Below, in pieces: positions 25,204 through 32,965 of a DNA stretch of 32,965 nucleotides. The notes under the pieces were generated by a model. The model was not told the origin of the DNA and made no database searches. It was given only the letters and a program-made list of their open reading frames with translations. The stretch covers positions 1 through 32,965 of the forward strand of contig NZ_FRCB01000015.1 in NCBI RefSeq assembly GCF_900142765.1, given 5' to 3'. Position 1 is the first letter of the stretch. Each line of letters begins with the position of its first letter. This stretch comes from Roseovarius litoreus. Its GTDB lineage: Bacteria > Pseudomonadota > Alphaproteobacteria > Rhodobacterales > Rhodobacteraceae. The translations under genes and the position numbers were made by a program.

Positions 25204-25218
25204 TGGCTTTGTTTTTGC
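25204..25218 (+). promoter_or_regulatory. Possible sigma-54 promoter ahead of amiE
   Basis: TGGC at 25204-25207 and TTGC at 25215-25218 have the exact GG-to-GC spacing of a -24/-12 promoter. The bases after TGGC (TTT) do not match the preferred ACG, so the -24 element is partial. Transcription would begin near 25230, about 28 bases before the amiE start. Nitrogen-controlled genes commonly use sigma-54. No NtrC site was recognised upstream. Confidence 0.35.
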
Positions 25219-25257
25219 GCTTCGCCGGCACGCATGTGACGAAAGAGGAGAGACGAG

Positions 25258-26301
25258 ATGTATCATGGTGATATCGGAAGCAGCAATGACACGGTCGGCG
25301 TCGCCGTCGTCAACTACAAGATGCCTCGAATGCATACCAAAGCAGAAGTGATCGAAAACTGCCACAAGATCGCCGACATGCTCAAGGGTATGAAAAAGGG
25401 ATTGCCTGGCATGGATCTGGCGATTTTCCCTGAATATTCGACCCAAGGGATCATGTACGACGAAACCGAAATGTACGAGACGGCTGCGGCTATCCCAGGG
25501 GAAGAAACCGAAATATTTGCGGCCGCCTGTCGCGAGGCGAATGTCTGGGCTGTGTTCTCGCTGACCGGGGAACGCCACGAGGAGCATCCCAAGAAGGCCC
25601 CCTATAACACGCTCATCCTGATGAACAACAAGGGCGAGATCGTACAGAAATATCGCAAGATCATGCCTTGGGTTCCGATAGAGGGCTGGTATCCGGGCAA
25701 CTGCACCTATGTCAGCGAAGGCCCCAAGGGCATGAAAATCAGCCTCATTATCTGCGATGATGGCAACTACCCAGAGATCTGGCGGGATTGTGCCATGAAG
25801 GGTGCGGAACTGATCATTCGTTGTCAGGGCTACATGTATCCGGCGAAGGATCAGCAGATTGTCATGGCCAAGGCCATGGCTTGGGCAAACAACAGTTACG
25901 TGGCTGTCGCCAATGCCACTGGCTTTGACGGGGTCTACAGCTACTTCGGTCATTCCAGCATCATCGGCTTTGACGGGCGCACGCTCGGTGAGTGCGGTAC
26001 AGAGGAAATGGGCATCCAGTTCGCTCAGCTCTCCGTGTCCATGATCCGCGACGCGCGTCGCACGATGCAATCCAACAACCATTTGTTCAAGCTGGTTCAC
26101 CGTGGCTACACCGGCATGATCAACTCGGGTGATGGGGATAAGGGCGTGGCAGAGCTTCCCTATGACTTCTACCGCAAATGGGTCGAAGACCCCGATGGCA
26201 CGCGTGAAATGGTCGAGGCGATGACCCGCCCCACGGTGGGGACGTCTGAATCGCCCATCGAAGGCCTGCCAAACGAGAGCACGGACAAAGCGCATCGCTG
26301 A
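25258..26301 (+). CDS. amiE: Aliphatic amidase AmiE
   Basis: This 347-residue protein is nearly colinear with P. aeruginosa AmiE (346). It opens [20 protein letters not shown] and has the nitrilase-superfamily catalytic set Glu59 (FPEY), Lys134 (KYRKIMPW), Glu142 (PIEGWYPG) and Cys166 ([10 protein letters not shown]). The ribosome site AGAGGAG lies at 25242-25248. It hydrolyses short amides such as acetamide and propionamide to ammonia and the acid in the cytoplasm. The AmiC-AmiR pair that governs it in Pseudomonas is present about 10 kb upstream, separated by the transporter and urease genes. Two strong hairpins follow its stop. Confidence 0.97.
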   Translation: MYHGDIGSSNDTVGVAVVNYKMPRMHTKAEVIENCHKIADMLKGMKKGLPGMDLAIFPEYSTQGIMYDETEMYETAAAIPGEETEIFAAACREANVWAVFSLTGERHEEHPKKAPYNTLILMNNKGEIVQKYRKIMPWVPIEGWYPGNCTYVSEGPKGMKISLIICDDGNYPEIWRDCAMKGAELIIRCQGYMYPAKDQQIVMAKAMAWANNSYVAVANATGFDGVYSYFGHSSIIGFDGRTLGECGTEEMGIQFAQLSVSMIRDARRTMQSNNHLFKLVHRGYTGMINSGDGDKGVAELPYDFYRKWVEDPDGTREMVEAMTRPTVGTSESPIEGLPNESTDKAHR

Positions 26302-26314
26302 CCTTCGTTCCCAG

Positions 26315-26362
26315 ATCCGGGTGTTTGAACCCGGATGCGCTGGCGGCCCGTTGCCGCCAGCG
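26315..26362 (+). other. Two tandem perfect hairpins after amiE
   Basis: Hairpin 1 is ATCCGGGT (26315-26322) with ACCCGGAT (26329-26336), an 8-bp stem with a GTTTGA loop. Hairpin 2 is CGCTGGCGGC (26338-26347) with GCCGCCAGCG (26353-26362), a 10-bp stem with a 5-base loop. They are one base apart and lack a T-tract. The next start codon is 21 bases on. They probably stabilise amiE mRNA or cause processing or partial termination before the AAA+ gene. Confidence 0.7.
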
Positions 26363-26382
26363 ACTTCACCGATGGAGAGATC

Positions 26383-27192
26383 ATGACAACCAGCCCTCTG
26401 CTTGATGCCTATCGTTTGACGGAAGAACCCAAATGGCACCCGACGGGAGAAGAGGTTGCGCAATTTACCGCGGCCTATTCTGTGCGGCTACCGGTCATGC
26501 TGAAAGGACCGACAGGCTGTGGGAAGACGCGGTTTGTCGAACATATGGCGTCGCGACTTGATCGACCGCTCGTCACAGTGTCGTGCCATGAGGACATGAC
26601 AGCTTCCGATCTTGTCGGACGTTATCTGCTGGGACCGGATGGCACGATTTGGCAGGATGGTCCTTTGACGCTTGCCGTTCGTCATGGCGGGATCTGTTAT
26701 CTCGACGAGATTGTGGAAGCCCGGCAGGATACGACGGTCATCATTCATGCGCTGACCGATGACAGACGCATTCTGCCACTTGAAAAGAAGGGCGAGTTGG
26801 TACGGGCGCATCCTGATTTTCAACTCGTGATTTCATACAACCCTGGCTATCAATCTGTGCTTAAGGATCTCAAGGAATCCACCAAGCAGCGGTTCTGTGC
26901 CTTGGATTTTGACTACCCTGTAGCCGAGATCGAGACCTCGATCGTTGCCTCGGAAGCCGATATACCCACTTCGACCGCTGCGGTGCTGGTCAAGATTGGC
27001 GAGAAAAGTCGCAATCTGCGAGGGCAGGGCCTGAGCGAGGGGGCCTCTACGCGGATGCTGATCCATACCGGGCGGTTGATGCAGCAGGGCCTGACACTGC
27101 CTGAGGCATGTCGCTTGGCCATGATCACCCCCATAACCGACGACCCCGACATGCGCGCCGCACTCGAGGCTGCGGTCGATGCCTGTAGCTGA
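26383..27192 (+). CDS. MoxR-family AAA+ ATPase of the CbbQ/NorQ type
   Basis: This 269-residue protein has Walker A GPTGCGKT (42-49), Walker B ICYLDE (104-109) and sensor-1 SYNPG (151-155). It also carries the subgroup phrases SCHEDMTASDLVGRYLLG, IWQDGPLTLAVR, RILPLEKKGE, NPGYQSVLKDLKESTKQRF and ALDFDYP, plus a CbbQ-type C-terminal domain. These match CbbQ/NorQ/NirQ ATPases, which with a VWA partner remodel or load metal into client enzymes such as Rubisco and NO reductase. The partner gene follows with a 14-base overlap. No Rubisco or NO reductase is in the window, so the client may be an amidase or the urease-like enzyme; this is inference. Confidence 0.92.
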   Translation: MTTSPLLDAYRLTEEPKWHPTGEEVAQFTAAYSVRLPVMLKGPTGCGKTRFVEHMASRLDRPLVTVSCHEDMTASDLVGRYLLGPDGTIWQDGPLTLAVRHGGICYLDEIVEARQDTTVIIHALTDDRRILPLEKKGELVRAHPDFQLVISYNPGYQSVLKDLKESTKQRFCALDFDYPVAEIETSIVASEADIPTSTAAVLVKIGEKSRNLRGQGLSEGASTRMLIHTGRLMQQGLTLPEACRLAMITPITDDPDMRAALEAAVDACS

Positions 27193-29434
27193 TATGGCGG
27201 CCGCGGCGCCCAATACCCTGGTTCAGGCGGCAACGCGATCCGCGTTTCCCGGTCATACGCTGACGGAGTTCCTGGCGGCACATGATCGTCTGACCAAGGC
27301 GGGATATGGGGTTGCAGTGCCACGCAGCTTCAGGCAGGCGGCGCCAGATGTCTCGAGGCTAGTCGGCACGGATCAGGCGCTGGCCCTTGCTCCGGCGGCA
27401 TCGCGCATCGCGATACGGAGCAGTCCCCGGACGGCGGCAGTCTTCCTTGACCTGGCGGTTCCGATGTCTCGCAGGCTTGGGACGCCGCAGGCGTTTTCCA
27501 GTTGGGTCCAGCTTGTCATTTCGCTTGTCAACGCCGCGCCGGAGTCAGTGGAGCCTCTGCTTGCAAGAGCCGAGATGCTGGATGAGCGTCTTGGACTGGA
27601 CGGCTTGAAGGCTTGGGTGCAATCGGGTTTGCGGCTGGGTGGAGGCGACGAACGCAAGCGACAGCAATACTTTTCGCTGGAAATGACCGAAGCGCAAAGA
27701 CTTCTGGAACGCTATGCCGGCGAAGAGACATTCCAGAGCCTCGAGAGCGAATTGCGCGCAGGTCACAGGGCGCTTTGGGGGCGCATGCCTCCGCTTCGCG
27801 AAGCGCTTCCGTTGGGCAAGGGACATGCTGAATTGCGTGCAAGCTTCGGTGGCGGCGTCGTGCAGCTTCCTGCCAGCTTTAGTGGATACCGCGGGCGTGA
27901 AAGATCGGTCTACAAGGCCGCTCTTGCCCATATCGGCGCACATATGGCCTATGGCGGTTCAAGCTTTCAAGTTGGGCAACTCAAGCCTTTGCAGATCGCC
28001 GTCGTATCCCTGATCGAAGATGCACGGGTCGAATATCTGGCCATGCGTGAAATGCCGGGGCTTTCCCGGCTCTGGCTGCCTTTTCATGATGTTTCGCCCG
28101 ATGGGATGGCAACGGCACCATCGCTTTTTGCGCGACTTGCTCGCGCCTTGCTCGATCCGGACTTCCCGATCCGCCATGGCTGGGTCCAAAAGGGCGTGAC
28201 CATGTTTACCGAGGGCATCGAGCAGATCGGTAACCCCGCCTTGTCGCGCCATATCGGAAATATCCTTGGCAATGATCTTGGTCAGACACGGGTTCAGTTC
28301 AATGCCCGCAACTATGTCGTGCAGCCTGCCTACCGCGATGACAATCTTGGTCTTTGGGATTTGCCGCCTGAACCGAACGCGCCCCCGCAGCAACACCAGT
28401 TCGAGATAAATACCTTCGACCGGCGTGAAACCGAGACGCAGGACAGCCCGCAAAAGCGCAAACAGGGCCAGCCAGATCAAGCGCATGATAGCGGTGTCGA
28501 GACAGTCACATCGGCCCGGGTGGAACCCAGTACCGGTCGTGTCGTGGCGCATTTGCCGGAATATGACTTCACGGCAGGTATCGAACGCCCTGATTGGGTC
28601 ACGGTGAAGGAATACGAGCCCGGCCCCGGCGACCCACTTTTCTGGCACAAGCTGAAGGAGCGTCAGGCCGTCCTGCTCGCGCGCATCGGTGAGATGGTCC
28701 GTGCTGCGTCTCTCGGACGGGCACGTCGGCTGAAGCGGCAGGCGGAAGGCGGGGCGCTGGACCTTGATGCCACGATTGAGGCCGCTATCAAATTGAGATC
28801 CGGACAAACGCCCGATCAGAACGTCTATGAGGGTGTGTCACGGCCTGAAAGGTCCATCGCGGTCCACCTGCTGCTCGATATATCCCAGTCGACCGAGGAC
28901 CCTGTTGAAGCAGCTGGAGCGAGTGTGATCAGCCTCTTGCGCGAGGCATCGGCCATACTTGCCCATGCGATGGACAGGTTGGGCGATCCGCTTGCGATCA
29001 CGGCTTTCTCATCGGACGGGCGCGATGACCTCCGCGTGGTCCACGTCAAGCGGTTCGAGGACGAGTTGACCCCGCTCACGGGCATGGCGCTCTCCGGGCT
29101 GCGCGCCGGATACTCGACACGGATCGGAGCAGCCATTCGCTATGCGGGCGCGAAACTCGCCAAAATTCCGTGCCATCGGAGGCTGGTTCTTGTCGTCACG
29201 GATGGAGAGCCTTCTGACGTGGATGTGTCCGACCCTGACTATCTCGCGATGGATGCCAAGCGCGCGGTGCAGTCGCTCAACGCGTCCGGGATCGATGTCT
29301 TCTGCATCGCTCTGGGACACGCAGCCGGCCAACGTCATGGCGAAATATTCTCGCGACGGGGTTTCCTGCAGTTGGACCGATTGGACGCGCTGCCCACGAA
29401 ACTGCCCGCACTTTATCTGAGGATGGCCAGATAA
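27179..29434 (+). CDS. VWA-domain protein of the CbbO/NorD type, partner of the AAA+ ATPase
   Basis: This 751-residue protein starts inside the end of the ATPase gene (ATG 27179; ATG 27194 is possible). A large N-terminal helical region is followed by the CbbO/NorD middle part (SVYKAALAHIGAHMAYGG, then SLIEDARVEYLAMREMPGL). A charged linker (about 410-460, rich in Gln, Lys and Asp) leads to a C-terminal VWA domain. Its MIDAS motif is DISQS (567-571), with downstream LVVTDGEPSD and FCIALGH. In CbbO and NorD the MIDAS Asp/Ser residues bind metal and contact the client. With the ATPase it should form an activase. Alternative hairpins overlap its stop codon. Confidence 0.9.
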   Translation: MPVADMAAAAPNTLVQAATRSAFPGHTLTEFLAAHDRLTKAGYGVAVPRSFRQAAPDVSRLVGTDQALALAPAASRIAIRSSPRTAAVFLDLAVPMSRRLGTPQAFSSWVQLVISLVNAAPESVEPLLARAEMLDERLGLDGLKAWVQSGLRLGGGDERKRQQYFSLEMTEAQRLLERYAGEETFQSLESELRAGHRALWGRMPPLREALPLGKGHAELRASFGGGVVQLPASFSGYRGRERSVYKAALAHIGAHMAYGGSSFQVGQLKPLQIAVVSLIEDARVEYLAMREMPGLSRLWLPFHDVSPDGMATAPSLFARLARALLDPDFPIRHGWVQKGVTMFTEGIEQIGNPALSRHIGNILGNDLGQTRVQFNARNYVVQPAYRDDNLGLWDLPPEPNAPPQQHQFEINTFDRRETETQDSPQKRKQGQPDQAHDSGVETVTSARVEPSTGRVVAHLPEYDFTAGIERPDWVTVKEYEPGPGDPLFWHKLKERQAVLLARIGEMVRAASLGRARRLKRQAEGGALDLDATIEAAIKLRSGQTPDQNVYEGVSRPERSIAVHLLLDISQSTEDPVEAAGASVISLLREASAILAHAMDRLGDPLAITAFSSDGRDDLRVVHVKRFEDELTPLTGMALSGLRAGYSTRIGAAIRYAGAKLAKIPCHRRLVLVVTDGEPSDVDVSDPDYLAMDAKRAVQSLNASGIDVFCIALGHAAGQRHGEIFSRRGFLQLDRLDALPTKLPALYLRMAR

Positions 29435-29445
29435 GCGCATCTGGC
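29413..29445 (+). promoter_or_regulatory. Mutually exclusive hairpins at VWA gene end / formamidase leader
   Basis: TTATCTG (29413-29419) pairs with CAGATAA (29428-29434), 7 bp. Alternatively GCCAGAT (29426-29432) pairs with ATCTGGC (29439-29445), 7 bp perfect with a six-base loop AAGCGC. Both stems use the same CAGAT, so only one can form. The VWA stop codon lies in the shared part. The shape resembles a translation-coupled attenuator, but no T-tract follows. Confidence 0.45.
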
Positions 29446-29500
29446 AATTGAAAACTAACCCTGGCTGCTTCTGGGCCGACAATGGGAAAGGAGACACTGC

Positions 29501-30487
29501 ATGAACTGGCTGGAACATTCTGTCATGGCCCGAAAAGGCGTGGCAAAGGGAAAGGCGGGTGAGCACCACGAGATCAGGATCGCCGACCAGGGTGCGTTTC
29601 ACTATGTCTATGGTCCTTTCGCCGAACCTGTCCTGAAAGTTTCACCGGGGGCAGTGGTTTCGGTAGAGACCCATGACGCTTTCGAGGGCAAGATCACCAG
29701 CGAAAGCGACAAGCCTTCCGAACGGTTGAATTTTCCGTATCTCAATCCGCAGACGGGTCCGATCCATGTGGAAGGTGCGGAAAAGGGGGATGCTCTTGCG
29801 GTGCGGATCATATCCATCAAGCCGCGTGGTCCGCAGCCAGTTGGTACAACTTGTCTCATTCCGGAATTCGGCGGTCTTGTCGGAACCGGAAACACTGCGA
29901 TGTTGAACGCGCCGCTGGCTGAAGTGGTCAAAAAGGTTCGCGTCGATGAAACTGGCATTCACTGGTCTGACCGATTGGTGTTGCCCTATGAGCCGTTTAT
30001 CGGAACCATCGGCACCTCGCCCGAAATTGAGGCGATTTCCTCGCTTCAGCCGGACTATTACGGCGGCAACATGGATATGCCGGATGTTGCACCGGGCGCG
30101 ATCATCTATTTGCCGGTCAATCGCGAGGGTGGATATCTTTACCTTGGCGATTGTCATGCAATTCAAGGGGATGGGGAGCTTTGCGGAGTCGCGCTTGAAA
30201 TTCCCGCAACGGTGGAATTGCAGATCGACCTGATAAAGGGGCATGGCAACAGCTGGCCGCAGCTGGAAACCGAGGACATGATGATGTTCATCGGCTCCGC
30301 CCGTCCACTGGAGGATGCCACACGTATCGCCTATCGCGAACTCGTTCGTTGGCTGGCGCTGGAGACCGATCAGAGCGAAGTCGACGCCTATATGCTTCTG
30401 ACAATGTGCGGGAAGGTTCGTCTGGGGAACATGGTGGACCCGAAATATAGCGTCGGCGCGTCAATCGCGAAGCGCTATCTGAAATAG
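29501..30487 (+). CDS. fmdA: Formamidase/acetamidase, FmdA/AmdA family
   Basis: ATG 29501 follows AAAGGAG at 29487-29493. The 328-residue protein matches the FmdA_AmdA family: PGAVVSVETHDAFEG, LNFPYLNPQTGPIHVEGAEKGD, FIGTIGTSP, YYGGNMDMPDV, GGYLYLGDCHAIQGDGELCG (metal-site GDCHA-QGDGE) and a C-terminal AYMLLTMCGKVRLGNMVDPK. The family hydrolyses formamide or acetamide with a bound metal. In Methylophilus, fmdA is linked to an amide/urea ABC transporter related to urtA-E, the same pairing as here. Formamide versus other short amides cannot be told from sequence. Confidence 0.92.
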   Translation: MNWLEHSVMARKGVAKGKAGEHHEIRIADQGAFHYVYGPFAEPVLKVSPGAVVSVETHDAFEGKITSESDKPSERLNFPYLNPQTGPIHVEGAEKGDALAVRIISIKPRGPQPVGTTCLIPEFGGLVGTGNTAMLNAPLAEVVKKVRVDETGIHWSDRLVLPYEPFIGTIGTSPEIEAISSLQPDYYGGNMDMPDVAPGAIIYLPVNREGGYLYLGDCHAIQGDGELCGVALEIPATVELQIDLIKGHGNSWPQLETEDMMMFIGSARPLEDATRIAYRELVRWLALETDQSEVDAYMLLTMCGKVRLGNMVDPKYSVGASIAKRYLK

Positions 30488-30617
30488 CATTCTCAATCAG
30501 TGTTTCGGACCATGGAGCCTCGATTGAAGAACCCGCCGCCGTCCGGACGTATCAGAGCAAGCCTCTTAAGGCGCGACCTCACAGCTTCCTGAAATTCTCA
30601 ACATGAAAGGACATATC

Positions 30618-32171
30618 ATGACCGATGACACAACAGTTCCGGCAGGCGCCGCATCCATCGACCTGGCCAGCCTCACAGTCAAAGGGATCCAAGAGGGCCT
30701 TCGCAGCGGTGCATTCACCGCTGAGGAGCTTACTCTTGCATCGCTCGCGCAGGTCGAGGTGACGAATCCCAAATACAACGCGATCATCTTTCACAACAAA
30801 GACGCTGCGCTAGAGACCGCGCGTGACGTAGATCGTCGGATTGCGGAGGGCGAGGATCTCGGGCCGCTGGCAGGGGTTCCTGTCGTGGTGAAAGACCCCA
30901 TGGATATGGTCGGTTTCCCAACGACGGCGGGATGGCGATTGCTATATTCGGGGACTGGTGGGGTCGATCTGATGCCTGCGACCGACAGTCCCGTTGTGGC
31001 AAGGCTGCGCGCGGCTGATGCGGTCATTATCGGCAAGACGAATGTCCCGGTACTCAGCCACACGGGGAGCCACGCAAATGACAGTTGGGCCGGACCGACA
31101 CTGAATGTTGCCATAGAAGACCGTGTTCCCGGCGGCTCCAGTGCAGGAACAGCCGCAGCGGTTGCCGCGAAGATGTGTGTGCTCGGTCTGGCAGAGGAAA
31201 CAGGCGGGTCCATTCAGAACCCGGCCTCGGCGCAAGGTTTGGTGGGAATCAAGCCGACAATTGGTCTGGTGCCGAATGCCGGTGTCGTGCCCTTGTCCGC
31301 CAATCGTGACGTGGTCGGTCCGATTGCACGCACAGTCACTGATGCGGCCATATGCCTTGATATCCTCGCAGGCTACAGCAGCGAAGATCCCAAAACACTG
31401 GCGAGCGTGGGGAAAATTCCTGCCAAAGGCTATACTGCCGCGCTTTCTACAGACGCGCTGAAAGGCAAGCGGATCGGATTGTACGGCGCAGGTTGGCGCA
31501 ATCAGCCGCTTTGCCCTGAAACAACGGCACTCTATGAACGGGCCCAAGAAGAGCTGACAGCTGCCGGCGCCATTCTGGTCGAAGATCCGTTTGCCGGGAG
31601 CGGCTTTGCGGATTTGCGTCAGCCCACGGCGCCGACACCGAATTTCGATGGACGGGGATTGGAGTCGATCGCGTATGATTTGCAGTGTTACCTGCAGCGC
31701 CTCGGTCCTGATGCCGCGCTCAAGACTTTTGCTGAATTTGCCGAAGCGACATCCGAAGAGAATCCCTTTGGACCCAAGGGCGTGTTGTATTTCCTGAATT
31801 CGCTCCCGGATTTCCAGGCGGCTATGCGCGACCCTACTGCGCCTCCGGCCATGCCGGAGTTCATAGCCCTGAAGGCAGCTTATCTGGATATCCTGGAGAC
31901 TGTCTTCCGCGAAAATAGCTTGGATTCTCTTGTCTTTCCCCAAATGCGGCAAGAATTGCCGGGCCTGCATTCCGGCGAAACGATCCAGGAAACGACTGTC
32001 GGAGAACTGAATATTGCAGGGCTTCCAGGGGTGACAGTGCCCGCCGGCGTCTATGCATCCTCGGCACCGTTTGAACTGATCTTCCTCGGTCGGCTGTGGG
32101 ACGAAGCGGAATTGCTCGCTCAGGCGTTTGCGTATGAACAGGCGACAGGCTTTGGCAAGGCGATGAAATAG
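30618..32171 (+). CDS. Amidase-signature family hydrolase
   Basis: ATG 30618 is favoured because AAGGA lies six bases upstream; ATG 30603 is in frame. The 517-residue protein has the Ser-cisSer-Lys triad: Lys92 (VVVKDPMD), the GGSS motif at about 172-175 (VPGGSSAGTAAAVA) and nucleophile Ser198 (ETGGSIQNPAS). The residue after GGSI is Gln where Arg is most common, and EETGG replaces the usual (S/T)DTGG. This family acts on many amides, from aryl-acetamide to Glu-tRNA; absence of gatB/gatC argues against a tRNA role. It ends the amide/urea cluster, 130 bases after fmdA, with a 10-bp palindrome CGTCCGGACG at 30540-30549 in the gap. Confidence 0.92.
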   Translation: MTDDTTVPAGAASIDLASLTVKGIQEGLRSGAFTAEELTLASLAQVEVTNPKYNAIIFHNKDAALETARDVDRRIAEGEDLGPLAGVPVVVKDPMDMVGFPTTAGWRLLYSGTGGVDLMPATDSPVVARLRAADAVIIGKTNVPVLSHTGSHANDSWAGPTLNVAIEDRVPGGSSAGTAAAVAAKMCVLGLAEETGGSIQNPASAQGLVGIKPTIGLVPNAGVVPLSANRDVVGPIARTVTDAAICLDILAGYSSEDPKTLASVGKIPAKGYTAALSTDALKGKRIGLYGAGWRNQPLCPETTALYERAQEELTAAGAILVEDPFAGSGFADLRQPTAPTPNFDGRGLESIAYDLQCYLQRLGPDAALKTFAEFAEATSEENPFGPKGVLYFLNSLPDFQAAMRDPTAPPAMPEFIALKAAYLDILETVFRENSLDSLVFPQMRQELPGLHSGETIQETTVGELNIAGLPGVTVPAGVYASSAPFELIFLGRLWDEAELLAQAFAYEQATGFGKAMK

Positions 32172-32201
32172 TCTTTGAACTTGTAGGATTTGCATACTTA
32201 A

Positions 32202-32247
32202 GGCTGCTAAGCGACGAAGGAACGTCGCGCTCGCTTGGCAGCCCTTT
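32202..32247 (+). terminator. Possible terminator hairpin after the amidase gene
   Basis: An outer GGCTGC/GCAGCC stem (32202-32207 with 32238-32243) encloses a GCGACG/CGTCGC stem (32211-32216 with 32223-32228) with loop AAGGAA. CTTT follows. It lies 30 bases after the last gene of the island; the short T-run makes it a weak intrinsic terminator. Confidence 0.4.
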
Positions 32248-32865
32248 CGTCTGATCTGGACCCGGTAGGCACTGAACGGAACTTGGTGATGAAGGCCATT
32301 TTCATGTGCGGCTCACGTGTGCAATGACTCGTCGCAGCAGGGCAAGTTTGGGGATATTGGGGCGTCATCCAGCGTAGTAGAATCCGCCACCAACCGTTTG
32401 AGAAAAGATGAAGATAAAGCAGAACGCTAGATTGTCTGTCGCACTGATGATGGATGGAACAGGTTGTTTCATAATTTCAACAGGTTAAATGTCGTCATGT
32501 GCACTATTTGTGCAAATCAAAATCGCCTTCGCGCGCGCTCTGTCGGGTGTTTGGAGGTCGAGTGGGCTAGATCAAATCGAAGGGCGATCGAACCCGAACA
32601 CATGGGGCCTCGCAAACGCTGCAACGGGACATAGTCACTTGTCCCCAGCCGCGCCGATTAGTTACGAGTGAATTGAAAATGGGATTAGGCTAGGGGCGAC
32701 ATCAGCCTTTACTCGTAGCCCTGTTAATTATGTTTAATGTGCGGCTGATCAAGCAATGAGTGAATGTGAACTTTGTCCGCGCTCGAGGCGAATGTCTCAG
32801 ATCCGTAAGAAGTATAAAACCGCTCTCGCGGTATTGGTGCTTGTGGTGGGTGTTGCGTGGTGATG
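32248..32865. other. Long stretch without a convincing gene
   Basis: Only short frames without family resemblance are seen. The DNA is visibly more AT-rich than the gene-bearing parts. A small 5-bp hairpin (ACCGC/GCGGT, 32819-32832) is present. The stretch lies between the island end and the IS3-type element and is probably junction DNA. Confidence 0.5.
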
Positions 32866-32965
32866 TGAACTGAGCTGCCCCCAGTGAAGTGGTCCACCAA
32901 CCGGGATAGGATTATCCTGCAATTTGGAGGACCAGAGAATGGCTGGGAAACGAGAGACGCCAGAA
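32866..32965 (+). mobile_element. Left end of an IS3-family insertion sequence (cut by window)
   Basis: The segment beginning TGAACTGAGCTGCCCCCAG has the TG-start, C-run layout of IS3-family terminal repeats. It is followed after about 55 bases by a strong ribosome site and an OrfA-like start. The exact outer base (32866 or 32871) is not certain, and the other end is outside the window. Confidence 0.5.
32939..32965 (+). CDS. Transposase OrfA start, IS3 family (partial)
   Basis: ATG 32939 is preceded by GGAGG at 32926-32930. The nine visible residues MAGKRETPE match the usual opening of IS3-family OrfA proteins (MAGKR-(T/S)-EEIV-KLRQ). The rest is beyond the window. Confidence 0.5.

Noticed and set aside
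25193..25208. Hexaloop AGTGCT upstream of amiE as an ANTAR hairpin
   Set aside because: Only two contiguous closing pairs and a mismatch; too weak, and it has no clear second hairpin.
32211..32228. Perfect 6-bp hairpin with loop AAGGAA as a further AmiR target
   Set aside because: It is single rather than tandem, lies after the last gene, and is nested in a longer terminator-like stem; A1/G4 in one loop is likely chance.
32489..32671. 60-codon frame in the right junction
   Set aside because: No ribosome site, no family resemblance and atypical composition.
1..32965. CRISPR arrays, tRNA or rRNA genes
   Set aside because: No regularly spaced direct repeats and no cloverleaf or rRNA-like stretches were seen by reading; a covariance search could confirm.

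Overview
The window is high-GC, tightly packed DNA that looks like a Rhodobacteraceae-type alphaproteobacterium (Paracoccus/Rhodobacter relatives). This is judged from codon use, the duplicated PepSY genes, the DUF4345/DUF1772 cluster and gene-level resemblance. No 16S or other marker gene is present, so the genus is not fixed.

Left part (1-8429). The tail of a class III aminotransferase and a small etfB remnant are followed by an extracytoplasmic redox and metal module. It contains two paralogous PepSY proteins, a b561-type di-heme cytochrome, and a periplasmic DUF2271 protein with an ApbE-type flavinylation motif. A PepSY-TM/flavodoxin/ferredoxin-reductase fusion, an ApbE flavin transferase without a signal peptide, a heavy-metal P-type ATPase and a VIT/CCC1-type metal transporter complete it. 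Overlapping ends suggest one transcript from 2168 to 8429. The likely logic is NADPH to FAD to FMN to membrane heme to a flavinylated periplasmic protein, coupled to metal (probably iron) handling.

Middle (8430-13190). An AraC-type regulator is followed by an NmrA-type NAD(P)-binding protein and two small membrane proteins (DUF4345, DUF1772). A convergent DUF4386-like gene comes next, then about 800 bases with no convincing gene.

Right part (13191-32171). A nitrogen-scavenging island begins at an IS6-like inverted-repeat end and is followed, beyond 32.8 kb, by the start of an IS3-family element. Its order is amiC-amiR (amide sensor and ANTAR antiterminator), a leader with a tandem ANTAR-type hairpin pair, a five-gene urea/amide ABC transporter (urtABCDE), and a complete urease set in the order ureE-F-AB(fused)-C-G-D. 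Then come aliphatic amidase amiE, a CbbQ/NorQ-type AAA+ ATPase with its CbbO/NorD-type VWA partner, a formamidase/acetamidase (FmdA family), and an amidase-signature hydrolase. Together these would import short amides and urea and release ammonia, with amide sensing by AmiC relieving AmiR.

The most interesting points are as follows. The UreC catalytic residues are intact, but its substrate-contact loop is remodelled and shortened. The AAA+/VWA pair of the Rubisco/NO-reductase activase type sits among amide hydrolases with neither of its usual clients nearby. The ANTAR element overlaps the amiR stop codon. There are also several perfect intergenic hairpins, including two mutually exclusive ones between the VWA gene and the formamidase gene.
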